Assembly (NCBI GenBank): GCA_946536145.1
Contig: CAMNEA010000007.1
Span: 1-64,000, forward strand
Direction of reading: 5' to 3'
DNA from: an uncultured Butyrivibrio sp.
Lineage (GTDB): Bacteria > Bacillota > Clostridia > Lachnospirales > Lachnospiraceae
DNA length: 64,000 bases
Shown: positions 26,279 through 35,617 of the stretch, one piece after another
Layout of the letters: each line of letters begins with the position of its first letter
Numbering within the stretch: the first letter of the stretch is position 1
Notes under the pieces: model-generated
The model's database searches: none
What the model was told of the DNA's origin: nothing
What the model saw: the letters and a program-made list of their open reading frames with translations, nothing else
Position numbers and translations under genes: made by a program

Positions 26279-27544
26279 ATGGCACTGATAAAGAAACCTG
26301 TCACAGGAATGAAAGATATACTCCCTGCGGAGATGCTTCTCAGGGACTACTGCATAGGAGTCATCAAGAAGACTTACGGTGAATTTGGATTTACATCTAT
26401 CGAGACTCCGGCTGTTGAATCACTTGCTAACTTAAACAGCAAGCAGGGCGGTGAAAATGAGAAGCTCATATTTAAGGTGATGAAGAGAGGAGAGAAGCTT
26501 AATCTTGAAACTGCCAAAGAGGAGAATGACCTTGCTGATTCAGGACTTCGCTACGACCTCACGGTTCCGCTCGTACGATACTACGCAAACCACGCAGGGG
26601 AGCTCCCGTCTCCGTTCAAGGCTCTTCAGATGGGCAATGTATGGAGAGCTGACAGGCCTCAGAAGGGCAGATATCGTCAGTTCATGCAGTGTGACATAGA
26701 TATTCTCGGAGAGGCTTCCAATCTGGCGGAGATCGAACTTATACTTGCAACGACTACGACTCTTGGAAGACTTGGATTTAAGGATTTCAAGATAAGGATA
26801 AACGACAGAAAGATACTGAAAGCCATGGCAGCGTACAGCGGCTTTCCCGAAGAAGAGTATGACAATGTATTCATTACTCTCGACAAGATGGATAAGATAG
26901 GAACAGAGGGCGTTGCAGAGGAGCTTGTCAAGGCAGGCTACGCAAAAGAGATGGTCGATAAGTACCTCGATCTTTTCATATCTGCAGAGGGAAAAGGAGC
27001 TGTTGAAGGCCTTGAGATCATAGCAGGTAAGCTGGGAAGCTTCCTCGATACTCAGACCTTGGAGGGGCTTAAGGAGATCATTTCATCTGTTGATTCAACC
27101 AAGACTGTGCAGTTTGAGACTGTCTTTGATCCCACTCTTGTGAGAGGAATGTCATATTATACCGGAACGATCTTTGAGGTATCAATGCCACAGTACGGCG
27201 GAAGCTGCGGCGGTGGCGGAAGATATGACAAGATGGTCGGCAAGTTCCTTGGACAGGACACACCTGCCTGCGGATTCTCAATTGGATTTGAGCGCATCAT
27301 CATGATCATGATGGATGAGGACTTCAAAATCCCCGGTGAGAGCGACAAAGTCGCATTTCTGATCGAGAAGGGCATTAAGGGGCATAGACTTTCGGAGATC
27401 ATTCTTGAAGCGCAAAAGCTTAGGGCCGAGGGCAAGCAGGTTCTTGTCGTGAGGATGAACAAGAACAAAAAATTCCAGAAGCAGCAGCTCTCTGACCAGG
27501 GCTATGAGCAGTTTAAGGAATTTTATTTAAACCCACTTAATTGA
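26279..27544 (+). CDS. hisS: Histidyl-tRNA synthetase
   Basis: A 421-residue class II synthetase: motif 1 region (GMKDILPAEMLLRDYC), motif 2 (RYDLTVPLVRYYA and the nearby MGNVWRADRPQKGRYRQF), the His-specific signatures (DPTLVRGMSYYTG, GGGGRYDKM) and motif 3 (GFSIGFERI), then an anticodon-binding domain. It charges tRNA-His in the cytoplasm. AAAGGATGG precedes the ATG. aspS, often its neighbour in Firmicutes, is not adjacent here. Confidence 0.97.
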   Translation: MALIKKPVTGMKDILPAEMLLRDYCIGVIKKTYGEFGFTSIETPAVESLANLNSKQGGENEKLIFKVMKRGEKLNLETAKEENDLADSGLRYDLTVPLVRYYANHAGELPSPFKALQMGNVWRADRPQKGRYRQFMQCDIDILGEASNLAEIELILATTTTLGRLGFKDFKIRINDRKILKAMAAYSGFPEEEYDNVFITLDKMDKIGTEGVAEELVKAGYAKEMVDKYLDLFISAEGKGAVEGLEIIAGKLGSFLDTQTLEGLKEIISSVDSTKTVQFETVFDPTLVRGMSYYTGTIFEVSMPQYGGSCGGGGRYDKMVGKFLGQDTPACGFSIGFERIIMIMMDEDFKIPGESDKVAFLIEKGIKGHRLSEIILEAQKLRAEGKQVLVVRMNKNKKFQKQQLSDQGYEQFKEFYLNPLN

Positions 27545-27562
27545 TGGTTACAGGAGACGAAA

Positions 27563-28855
27563 TTGGACATAAATCTGGTTAGGATAACAATACTTGTTTT
27601 ACTCGTGCTCCTGTCTGCGTTTTTTTCATCGGCTGAGACCGCGCTTATGACCTGCAACAAGGTCAGGATGAAATCTCTTTTTGATGATGGCAACAAGAGA
27701 GCAGGCAAAGTGCTGGATATCCTGAGTGATCCGCAGAAGATGCTGTCTGCAATCCTTATTGGCAATAACATAGTGAACTTAAGCGCATCGGCACTAATGA
27801 CAGTATTTGTGACGGAGGCTTTTGGGAGCTTTGCGATAGGAATAGGCACAGGAATACTTACGCTGATCGTTCTGATATTCGGCGAGATTGTTCCCAAGAC
27901 GATCGCCACAGCATACTCAGAGAAGCTTTCGCTCTGGTACTGCGGTCTTATAATTGTTCTTATGACAGTGATGACACCGATAAGCTTCGTGATCAACGGG
28001 ATATCAACTCTTTTCCTGAAGCTCATGCACGTGGATATGGAGAACAGGCAGGCCATGACCGAGAATGAGCTCAAGACCTACGTTGATGTCAGCCATGAGG
28101 ACGGCGTTATAGAGAGCGGGGAAAAAGAGATCATCTACAACGTGTTTGACTTCAGCGATGCTGTTGCCAAGGACATCATGATCCCGAGGATCGACATGAG
28201 CTGTGTGAGTGCGGGAGCGCCCTACGGCGAAGTTATGAAACTGTTCAAGGAAAATATGTACACAAGGATACCCGTGTACGATGAGAATGATCAGGATAAT
28301 ATCATCGGTCTTATAAATGTCAAGGATCTTATCCTCTTAGAGGATAAGGAAGGCTTTAAGATCAAGGACTACCTCAGGAAAGCGTATTATACCTATGAGT
28401 TTAAAAAGACTGCGGATCTTCTTGTAGAAATGAGGGAGAAATCCCAGAATGTTGCCTTCGTTCTCTCGGAGTACGGATCGACTGTGGGCATGATAACCCT
28501 GGAGGATCTTCTTGAGGAGATCGTGGGCGAGATCAGGGATGAGTACGATCTGGACGAGATCAACCTTATCAAGAACATGGGTGGCAGAAGATACCTCGTT
28601 GAAGGCAACATGAAGCTTGATGATATCAATGATGAGCTTGGAACAGAGCTTGACTCAGAAGATTATGACTCCATCGGAGGCCTTATGATAGAAGCTCTCG
28701 ACAGACTTCCGAGGCATGGAGAGACCGTGACCTTAGACAGTGGCATCACCCTGACAGCCAGAGGCGTCAAGGGCAACCGAATCACTAAGGTTCTTATAAC
28801 CGTGAACGAGCCTGTTGCAGATGAGCCCGGGGAAGCGGAAAGTGAGAACAAATAA
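27563..28855 (+). CDS. Hemolysin/CNNM-family membrane protein with CBS domains
   Basis: A 430-residue protein with an N-terminal DUF21 membrane domain (SAFFSSAETALMTCNKVR), paired CBS domains (MIPRIDMSCVSAG through the VAFVLSEYGSTVGMITLEDLLEEIVGEI signature) and a C-terminal CorC/HlyC domain (YLVEGNMKLDDINDELG). Family members are linked to magnesium or cobalt efflux and divalent-cation homeostasis; the name hemolysin is historical. The start is TTG at 27563, with AGGAG six bases before it. It lies 18 bases after hisS and ends at a strong terminator. Confidence 0.92.
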   Translation: MDINLVRITILVLLVLLSAFFSSAETALMTCNKVRMKSLFDDGNKRAGKVLDILSDPQKMLSAILIGNNIVNLSASALMTVFVTEAFGSFAIGIGTGILTLIVLIFGEIVPKTIATAYSEKLSLWYCGLIIVLMTVMTPISFVINGISTLFLKLMHVDMENRQAMTENELKTYVDVSHEDGVIESGEKEIIYNVFDFSDAVAKDIMIPRIDMSCVSAGAPYGEVMKLFKENMYTRIPVYDENDQDNIIGLINVKDLILLEDKEGFKIKDYLRKAYYTYEFKKTADLLVEMREKSQNVAFVLSEYGSTVGMITLEDLLEEIVGEIRDEYDLDEINLIKNMGGRRYLVEGNMKLDDINDELGTELDSEDYDSIGGLMIEALDRLPRHGETVTLDSGITLTARGVKGNRITKVLITVNEPVADEPGEAESENK

Positions 28856-28880
28856 TAAACAGTAAATAATAAACGAACGA

Positions 28881-28931
28881 ATAAAGCATAAAGAGGCGGC
28901 CACGTGGCCGCCTCTTTATATAATGCTTTAT
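28881..28931. terminator. Bidirectional terminator, nested perfect palindromes
   Basis: A perfect 32-bp palindrome (28888-28919, GC-rich centre GGCGGCCACGTGGCCGCC with AAAGA/TCTTT flanks) is wrapped by ATAAAGCAT (28881-28889) and ATGCTTTAT (28923-28931). It ends both the CBS-protein gene and the converging uraA gene. Confidence 0.88.
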
Positions 28932-28946
28932 GCAGAACTTTATAAG

Positions 28947-30329
28947 TTATGTTGTCTGATCGTTATTGTTGAAGCTGATACCTCTGTTGATGTCGCCCTT
29001 GAAGTTCTCACCGAAGCTGTAGTCGTTGCCCGGAAGGATTGCATTGAGTGCTATTCCCAGGATGGCTGCAATTGCAAGAGATGTAAGAGTGATCGATGTT
29101 CCAAAAACAGTAAAGGAGATTCCGCCTGAAAAACCAAGGCCCGATACCAGGATGACCGCTGCGACTATAAGGTTTCTTGACTTTGTAAAATCAACTTTAT
29201 TCTCAACGACGTTGCGCACACCGATGGCTGATATCATTCCATAGAGCATGAAGCTGATTCCGCCGATGATCGCTGTCGGCATTGTACCGATAATATCTGC
29301 GATCTTGGGTATGAAGCTGATCACTATCGCATAGACAGCTGCGATCCTGACAACCTGAGGATCATAAACCTTGGAGAGCTCAAGAACGCCTGTGTTCTCG
29401 CCGTAAGTTGTGTTGGCCGGTCCTCCGAACAATCCTGCCATTGCGGTTGCAAGACCGTCTCCGAATAGAGTTCTGTGAAGTCCCGGATCCTCAATGAAGT
29501 TCCTGCCGGTAGTTGCTGATATGGCTGAGATATCTCCCACGTGCTCCATCATGGTAGCGATGGCAATGGGTGCCATTACAAGAACTGAAGTTATATCAAA
29601 TTTAGCGATTATAAATGGTGGAAGGCCAACCCAGCTCGCAGAAGATACTGCTGCAAAATCAAGTATCGGGCTGCCATCTGCGTTAGTCATTCCGACTGCA
29701 TTTAATATGAGCGCGATCACATAGGAAATGACAACTCCCATCAGGATAGGTATGATCTTCCACATCCCTTTTCCCCAGATATTAAATATGATAACTACTG
29801 CCAGGGCTATGATCGCCAGGAGCCAGTTGGCCGATGCGTTGCTTACGGCTGAAGGGGCAAGGGAAAGTCCTATGCATATGATTATTGGTCCCGTTACTAC
29901 TGGAGGCAAAAAGTGCATGACCTTTTTAACGCCTACAATCTTTATAAAAACTGCAAGAACCAGGTACATAAGACCAGCTACAACTATACCTCCGCATGCA
30001 TAAGGGAACTTCTCACCAAATGTCATGTCAGCGTATTTTCCCGTATTTAAATTGGCAACTGTGGCAAAGCCACCAAGGAAAGCGAAAGATGATCCCAGAA
30101 ATGCCGGAACCTTGAATTTGGAAAAGACGTGGAACAGAAGTGTTCCCAAACCTGCAAAGAATAATGTGACCTGAACTGAAGGACCCTCGCCTCCAAAATA
30201 ACCGTTTACAAGAATAGGAACCAGAATGGTTGCCCCAAACATTGCAAACATGTGCTGCATTCCAAGCAGCGCCATCCTTGGTTTTCCAAGGGTTCTGGCA
30301 TCATAAATAGCCTTACTTTTTTCTCCCAT
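28947..30329 (-). CDS. uraA: Uracil permease (nucleobase:cation symporter-2 family)
   Basis: A 460-residue membrane protein with the NCS2/UraA signature (QHMFAMFGATILVPIL at the N-terminus, FLGSSFAF, PPVVTGPIIICIGLSLAP, EHVGDISAISATTGRNF, GGPANTTYGENTGVLELSKVYD). The EH and TTYGENTG segments form the uracil and proton pocket of UraA. It imports uracil for pyrimidine salvage. GGAGGAG lies five bases before the ATG. It is monocistronic and convergent with the CBS gene. A minus-strand TATACT near 30370 could be its -10. No PyrR attenuator or similar structure was recognised. Confidence 0.95.
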   Translation of the reverse strand: MGEKSKAIYDARTLGKPRMALLGMQHMFAMFGATILVPILVNGYFGGEGPSVQVTLFFAGLGTLLFHVFSKFKVPAFLGSSFAFLGGFATVANLNTGKYADMTFGEKFPYACGGIVVAGLMYLVLAVFIKIVGVKKVMHFLPPVVTGPIIICIGLSLAPSAVSNASANWLLAIIALAVVIIFNIWGKGMWKIIPILMGVVISYVIALILNAVGMTNADGSPILDFAAVSSASWVGLPPFIIAKFDITSVLVMAPIAIATMMEHVGDISAISATTGRNFIEDPGLHRTLFGDGLATAMAGLFGGPANTTYGENTGVLELSKVYDPQVVRIAAVYAIVISFIPKIADIIGTMPTAIIGGISFMLYGMISAIGVRNVVENKVDFTKSRNLIVAAVILVSGLGFSGGISFTVFGTSITLTSLAIAAILGIALNAILPGNDYSFGENFKGDINRGISFNNNDQTT

Positions 30330-30421
30330 TTTTCTCCTCCTGAATAGACAGACTTTTTTCCTAGCTAGTATATCATTGATGGATGAATTAAACGAGATTA
30401 TTTTTAAAATTATTTGTTGCT

Positions 30422-30450
30422 TTGACTTTTGAGTCCTTATATCTTATCAT
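30422..30450 (+). promoter_or_regulatory. Promoter of the HAD phosphatase gene
   Basis: TTGACT (30422-30427), 17-base spacer, TATCAT (30445-30450), 46 bases upstream of the start codon. Confidence 0.65.
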
Positions 30451-30495
30451 CAGAAACAATTGGCAACATTAACACAGGTAAACGGGGAAACTGCA

Positions 30496-31272
30496 ATGAT
30501 AATATTTTTTGATATAGACGGAACTTTATGGGATTATAAAAACTATATTCCTCAGAGTACGAAGGACGCAATAAAAAGAGCGCAGCAAAACGGCCATAAG
30601 TGTTTTATCAACACAGGCCGCGCAAGGAGTTTTGTACACAATAAGCAGTTGCTTGAGATTGGCTTTGACGGAATCGTATCTGCTTGCGGCTGCATGATCG
30701 AGTATGAGGGAAAGACTCTTTTCAACCGCATAATTGACGCAGACGAAGCCATCAGGACACTTGAGTCCGTGAGAAGACACAGATTAAAACCAATTCTTGA
30801 AGGGCCGGAGTACCTGTATATGGATATCAGCGATTTCAAGGGAGATATGTACGGCGATAAGATCATCGCCGAGATGGGTGACAAGCTGCTTGGAATATCC
30901 GATAACTGGGGTAACTGGCAGATGAACAAGCTCTCCTGTGACTGCAAAGGCTCCGACAGGGATGCATGCTTTGAAGAACTCTCAGATATATATGACTATA
31001 TGATACACAATGAGTTTGTCGTAGAAATGGTTCCCAAGGGCTTTAATAAGGGAACAGGAATACGAGAGGTGTGTAAACTCCTTGGAGCAGAGCCTTCGGA
31101 TACAATGGCTATAGGTGACAGCATCAATGACAGAGAGATGCTCGAAACTGCAGGAATATCCATTGCAATGGGGCGCTGCGCAGATGAGATAAGAGACATC
31201 TGCGACTACACAACTGACCTGCTCGAAAACGACGGAATCTGGAAAGCACTGGAAAAATATGAGATTATCTGA
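30496..31272 (+). CDS. Cof-type HAD-IIB sugar phosphatase-like hydrolase
   Basis: A 258-residue HAD hydrolase with motif I DIDGTLWDY (nucleophile D7), motif II in NTGRARS, the conserved lysine in FNKGTGIREVC and motif III/IV GDSINDREMLETAG, with a type IIB cap between. Cof-type enzymes dephosphorylate sugar phosphates or nucleotides. The upstream TTG at 30460 would extend it by 12 residues, but GGGG and the HAD core directly after ATG 30496 favour this start. It has its own promoter. The substrate cannot be predicted. Confidence 0.9.
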   Translation: MIIFFDIDGTLWDYKNYIPQSTKDAIKRAQQNGHKCFINTGRARSFVHNKQLLEIGFDGIVSACGCMIEYEGKTLFNRIIDADEAIRTLESVRRHRLKPILEGPEYLYMDISDFKGDMYGDKIIAEMGDKLLGISDNWGNWQMNKLSCDCKGSDRDACFEELSDIYDYMIHNEFVVEMVPKGFNKGTGIREVCKLLGAEPSDTMAIGDSINDREMLETAGISIAMGRCADEIRDICDYTTDLLENDGIWKALEKYEII

Positions 31273-31305
31273 ATGCCGGGATGCATAAAACTCTTTTATA
31301 GAAGC

Positions 31306-31334
31306 TTTACACTACTATTATTATATGTTATAGT
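31306..31334 (+). promoter_or_regulatory. Promoter of the SCIFF peptide operon
   Basis: TTTACA (31306-31311), 17-base spacer, TATAGT (31329-31334), about 60 bases before the SCIFF start. Confidence 0.72.
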
Positions 31335-31396
31335 TAAGTACTGAAAAAAAATAGAAATGCGGAAAATAGTTGTATTTTCAGGCAGGAGGCAATCTT

Positions 31397-31543
31397 ATGA
31401 AGCATGTTAAGTCTTTAGTTACAAGAAACCTTAAGGAATCAATGAAGAAGGGCGGATGCGGTGAGTGCCAGACATCATGCCAGTCAGCTTGCAAGACTTC
31501 TTGCACAGTAGGTAATCAGAGCTGCGAGCAGCTTAGCAAGTGA
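31397..31543 (+). CDS. scfA: SCIFF (six-Cys in forty-five) ranthipeptide precursor
   Basis: A 48-residue peptide with an N-terminal leader (MKHVKSLVTRNLKESMKKGG) and a core with six cysteines at positions 21, 24, 28, 32, 36 and 43, spaced CX2CX3CX3CX3CX6C. This is the SCIFF family, ribosomally made peptides in which a radical SAM enzyme joins cysteine sulfur to other residues (in studied members Cys-Thr thioethers). AGGAGG lies seven bases before the ATG. The maturase is encoded 162 bases downstream. Some ranthipeptides act in population-density signalling of clostridia; the role here is not known. Codon use matches the neighbours. Confidence 0.95.
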   Translation: MKHVKSLVTRNLKESMKKGGCGECQTSCQSACKTSCTVGNQSCEQLSK

Positions 31544-31574
31544 TCGTTACCGAATAAAGAAAGCATTTATGTCG

Positions 31575-31632
31575 GGCAGCGGCTATGCCGCTGCCTTATT
31601 CTTGTGAAGTAGCAGAGCTACTTCACAAGAAT
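31575..31632 (+). terminator. Two stacked hairpins between SCIFF precursor and maturase
   Basis: The first stem GGCAGCGGC/GCCGCTGCC (31575-31583, 31587-31595; 3-nt loop) is followed by TTATT. Directly after comes a perfect 16-bp stem ATTCTTGTGAAGTAGC/GCTACTTCACAAGAAT (31598-31613, 31617-31632; AGA loop). The first can terminate part of the transcripts or protect the precursor mRNA. The arrangement would give much more precursor than enzyme. Confidence 0.75.
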
Positions 31633-31705
31633 ATATGATGCGCACTCGCGCTGTTTCAGACGCCGGATGTGCGGCAGGATATAGTTATTATAATGAGGAG
31701 TTTTT

Positions 31706-33154
31706 ATGATACACGCTTACAGGAACAACGGCTATAACATTGTACTGGATGTGAACTCGGGTTCGGTACATGTGGTGGATGACGTTGTCTTTGATCTTGT
31801 GCCTGTTATTGAGGACAGACTGCGCTCTGTTTATGGGACAGCAGCTGCCCGTGAGGGCGCAGACGTGGATGCTGAGAAAGATTTTCAGGATCTGCTCGAT
31901 ACGGTTATGAAGGATTCTGAGATCACAGCAAGGTATTCTGATGAGGATATCAGAGAGGCTGTTTCGGAGATACTTGAGCTTCGCTCATCAGAAGTTCTTT
32001 ACACCGATGATGTATATGAGAATTACGTTGAGGACTTCCAGAACAGGGAGACAGTAGTTAAGGCTCTGTGTCTTAACATCGCCCACGACTGCAACCTTCG
32101 CTGCAAGTACTGCTTTGCGGATGAGGGAGAGTACCACGGAAGACGAGGACTCATGAGTGAGGAAGTCGGTAAGGCGGCTCTTGATTTCCTGGTTAAGAAT
32201 TCAGGAAACAGAAGGAATCTTGAGGTTGATTTCTTTGGCGGCGAGCCTCTGATGAACTGGGAAGTTGTCAAAAAGATCGTTGAATACGGAAGAAGCATTG
32301 AGAAGGAGGCCGGCAAGAATTTCAGGTTTACGATAACTACAAACGGCGTACTTCTTAATGATGAGATACTTGATTATGTAAATAAGGAAATGGGTAATAT
32401 CGTTCTCTCCATTGACGGCCGTAAGGAAGTTCACGATGCAATGAGACCTAAAAGGGGCGGACAGGGAAGCTACGATGAGATAGTTCCCAAATTCCAGAAG
32501 GTTGCTGAGTCACGCCACCAATTAAGATATTTTGTAAGAGGGACATTTACCCACAATAATCTGGATTTTTCAGAGGATGTCAAACATCTGGCAGACCTTG
32601 GGTTCAAACAGATATCTGTCGAGCCGGTTGTGGCAAAGCCCGGTGACTCCTACGCGCTTCGCGACGAGGACATCGACATACTCTGCGATGAGTATGACAA
32701 GCTTGCAAAGCTTTACTTGGAAAGACGCAAAGAGGGAAGGGGCTTTAATTTCTTCCACTTCAATATAGACCTTGAGGGCGGTCCGTGTGTTGCAAAGAGG
32801 CTCTCCGGATGCGGATCGGGATGTGAATATCTGGGAGTTACACCCTGGGGCGAACTCTATCCCTGCCATCAGTTTGTGGGCAATGAGGATTTCATCATGG
32901 GCAATGTCTATGACGGGATCACAAGACCTGACATAAGGGATATGTTCAAAAAGAGCAATGTCTACTCAAGACCTGAGTGTGAGAAGTGCTTTGCTAGATA
33001 CTACTGCAGCGGCGGTTGTGCTGCCAATGCTTACAATTTTAACGGAGATATTAACACGACATATAAGCACGGGTGTGAGCTTCAGAGGAAGCGTATCGAA
33101 TGTGCGATTATGATAAAAGCGGCTTTGGCCGAAGAAGGTAATGCGGAGGAATAA
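31706..33154 (+). CDS. scfB: SCIFF peptide maturase, radical SAM thioether-forming enzyme
   Basis: A 482-residue enzyme. The N-terminal 90 residues are a leader-binding (RRE, PqqD-like) domain (IVLDVNSGSVHVVDDVVFDLVP). The radical SAM core carries C129, C133 and C136 in the HDCNLRCKYCFA context and the GGEPL motif. The C-terminal SPASM-type region has CHQF, CEKCFARYYCSGGC and a final Cys (KHGCELQ) for auxiliary 4Fe-4S clusters. It matches SCIFF maturases (the Tte1186/CteB type), which forge sulfur-to-carbon links. GAGGAG lies about seven bases before the ATG. secDF follows after four bases. Confidence 0.96.
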   Translation: MIHAYRNNGYNIVLDVNSGSVHVVDDVVFDLVPVIEDRLRSVYGTAAAREGADVDAEKDFQDLLDTVMKDSEITARYSDEDIREAVSEILELRSSEVLYTDDVYENYVEDFQNRETVVKALCLNIAHDCNLRCKYCFADEGEYHGRRGLMSEEVGKAALDFLVKNSGNRRNLEVDFFGGEPLMNWEVVKKIVEYGRSIEKEAGKNFRFTITTNGVLLNDEILDYVNKEMGNIVLSIDGRKEVHDAMRPKRGGQGSYDEIVPKFQKVAESRHQLRYFVRGTFTHNNLDFSEDVKHLADLGFKQISVEPVVAKPGDSYALRDEDIDILCDEYDKLAKLYLERRKEGRGFNFFHFNIDLEGGPCVAKRLSGCGSGCEYLGVTPWGELYPCHQFVGNEDFIMGNVYDGITRPDIRDMFKKSNVYSRPECEKCFARYYCSGGCAANAYNFNGDINTTYKHGCELQRKRIECAIMIKAALAEEGNAEE

Positions 33155-33158
33155 GAGT

Positions 33159-35480
33159 ATGAAACGTGTGAAGTATGTTTTGGCGTTGATCCTGATGCTG
33201 GGACTTTTGGCAGGTCTTGGCTACTCGTCAGTATACGGACTTGGTGCTGACAAGTCGGGATCTCTATCAAGTATCGACCTTGGACTTGATCTTGCCGGTG
33301 GTGTCAGCATCACTTACGAAGTTGTAGGTGAGGAGAATCCTGACAAAGAGGATATGGCTGATACTATCTTCAAGCTCCAGAAGCGTGTTGAGCAGTACAG
33401 CACAGAGGCTCAGGTTTATCAGGAGGGATCAAACAGAATAAATATCGAGATCCCCGGTGTATCTGACGCAAATGCTATCCTTGAGGAACTTGGACAGCCC
33501 GGTAATCTGTATTTTATTGCTCAGACCGATAAGGATGGCAATGAGAACTATACATACAGCTCAGGCATCATCCAGGATGATGAGGGCAATTATGTCATGG
33601 ATCCCAGCGGACAGATCGGATATGCGCTGACCAAGACAATCGAGGAGCTTCAGGCAGACGGATCCATAGTACTTGGCGGATCTGATGTAACAGTTGCTCA
33701 GGGCGGATATCAGCAGGATTCTTATGGCGCTCAGGAGCCGGTAGTATCTCTTGAGTTTTCAGAAAACGGCAAACAGGCTTTTGCCGAGGCAACCAAGAAG
33801 GCCTTTGCAAACGGCGAGAGCATAGCAATTTATTACGACGGACAGTTCATCAGCGTTCCCAACGTTCAGGCTGAGATCACTGACGGCAAGGCTGTAATAA
33901 CAGGAATGGAATCATTTGAGGCAGCTGAAAATCTTGCTTCCATGATCAGAATCGGTGGACTCAAGCTCCAGCTCAACGAACTTCGTTCAAATGTAGTCGG
34001 AGCCCAGCTTGGTTCAGATGCAATAAGGACCAGCCTTATAGCCGCAGCTGTCGGATTTGCACTTATTGCCCTGTTTATGATCGTATTCTTCAGACTGCTC
34101 GGTGTTTCTGCTACATTGGCACTTGCATTCTACTGCGGACTTATAGTGTTCCTTCTCTCAGCATTTGAGATGACACTCACACTTCCGGGTATAGCCGGTA
34201 TCATACTTTCAATCGGTATGGCGGTCGATGCCAACGTGCTCGTTTTCTCAAGAATTAAGGAAGAGATAGCATCCGGCAAGGCTGTTGATGACGCAAGAAA
34301 GAACGGATACAACAAGGCACTTTCATCAATCCTTGACGGTAACATAACAACTCTCATTGTTGCCGCAGTATTATGGTTCCTCGGAACAGGAAGCATCAAG
34401 GGATTTGCTGAGACTCTTATCCTTGGTATCATCCTTTCAATGTTTACAGCTCTTGTTGTTACAAGAACAATTACTTCGATTCTCTATGGAATAGGCCTTC
34501 AGAGCCAGGTGCTCTACGGAAAGGCAAAACCTGTTAAGAAGTTCGATTTCATCGCAAAGAGAAAGATCTTCTACGGTGTTTCCCTTGCAATTGTTATTGC
34601 AGGATTTGTGGTTATGGGTGTCAATTCATCTGCAGGTAAGGGAGCATTTAACTACAGCCTTGACTTTATTGGTGGTACATCAACAACCGTAACCTTTGAC
34701 AAGACATATGAACTTGCAGAGCTTGAATCAACGGTTGCCAAGGACATTAAGTCCGCTGCCGGAATAAATGAGCTTCAGATTCAGACAGTTACAGGAACTA
34801 ACCAGGTTATCTTCAAGTCATCAACTCTTGATGTTAAACAGAGAGAGGCAGTTGAGAACGTACTGGAGAGCAACTACGGTGTTAGCAAGGACAACATTGC
34901 TGCTGAGACCATCAGCGGTGTCATCAGTAAGGAGATGAGATCGAGCGCTATCGAGGCTCTTGCCTTTGCCCTTGTACTCATGCTCATCTACATCTGGATC
35001 AGATTTAAGGACATCAAGTTCGGTGCTGCAGCTATCATCGCTCTTGCACACGATGCACTTATAGTAGTTGTGTCATACGCATTTACAAGGCTTTCGGTCG
35101 GCAGCACATTTATAGCTGTTGTTCTTACGATCATCGGTTACTCGATCAACGATACGATTGTTACCTTTGACCGTATCCGTGAGAACATGCATCTTGCAAA
35201 CAACAGGAAGGAAGTTGAGGACCTCGTAAACGCCAGCGTTTCACAGACCCTTACACGAAGCCTTTTCACATCAGCTACAACATTCTTTACGGTACTTGCG
35301 CTGTACATCTTCGGTGTTGCTGATATCAAGGCATTTGCACTTCCTCTTATGGTAGGCGTTATAAGCGGAACCTATTCTTCAATCTTTGTTGCATCACCTA
35401 TGTGGTACGACCTTAAGACCAAATTTAAGAACTTCTTTGGTTCCAAGACTGCTGACAATGGCAATGCTCAGAAGGCCTGA
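33159..35480 (+). CDS. secDF: Fused preprotein translocase subunits SecD-SecF
   Basis: A 773-residue fusion. The SecD part (about 1-440) starts with a membrane segment and LGLDLAGGVSITYEV, then the periplasmic-type P1 domain and the RND-like membrane half (GIILSIGMAVDANVLVFSRIKEE). The SecF part (about 465-755) begins FNYSLDFIGGTSTTVTFD and ends with GYSINDTIVTFDRIRENM. It uses the proton gradient to finish protein export. ATG 33141 overlaps the Shine-Dalgarno GGAGGA, so ATG 33159 is the start. Its position next to the SCIFF genes recurs in clostridia (from general knowledge) and may serve peptide export or simple linkage. Confidence 0.95.
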   Translation: MKRVKYVLALILMLGLLAGLGYSSVYGLGADKSGSLSSIDLGLDLAGGVSITYEVVGEENPDKEDMADTIFKLQKRVEQYSTEAQVYQEGSNRINIEIPGVSDANAILEELGQPGNLYFIAQTDKDGNENYTYSSGIIQDDEGNYVMDPSGQIGYALTKTIEELQADGSIVLGGSDVTVAQGGYQQDSYGAQEPVVSLEFSENGKQAFAEATKKAFANGESIAIYYDGQFISVPNVQAEITDGKAVITGMESFEAAENLASMIRIGGLKLQLNELRSNVVGAQLGSDAIRTSLIAAAVGFALIALFMIVFFRLLGVSATLALAFYCGLIVFLLSAFEMTLTLPGIAGIILSIGMAVDANVLVFSRIKEEIASGKAVDDARKNGYNKALSSILDGNITTLIVAAVLWFLGTGSIKGFAETLILGIILSMFTALVVTRTITSILYGIGLQSQVLYGKAKPVKKFDFIAKRKIFYGVSLAIVIAGFVVMGVNSSAGKGAFNYSLDFIGGTSTTVTFDKTYELAELESTVAKDIKSAAGINELQIQTVTGTNQVIFKSSTLDVKQREAVENVLESNYGVSKDNIAAETISGVISKEMRSSAIEALAFALVLMLIYIWIRFKDIKFGAAAIIALAHDALIVVVSYAFTRLSVGSTFIAVVLTIIGYSINDTIVTFDRIRENMHLANNRKEVEDLVNASVSQTLTRSLFTSATTFFTVLALYIFGVADIKAFALPLMVGVISGTYSSIFVASPMWYDLKTKFKNFFGSKTADNGNAQKA

Positions 35481-35617
35481 GTAAAAACATATTGAACTAA
35501 CGGAGTCGGTCTGTGACTCATTGAGGTAAGAATATCGCCCTCTTTCTGTGATACATTAGATGTACATGGGAAGAGGGTGAGTTGTATTGAAAAGAAATTA
35601 TCGGGGGATATCGGTAT

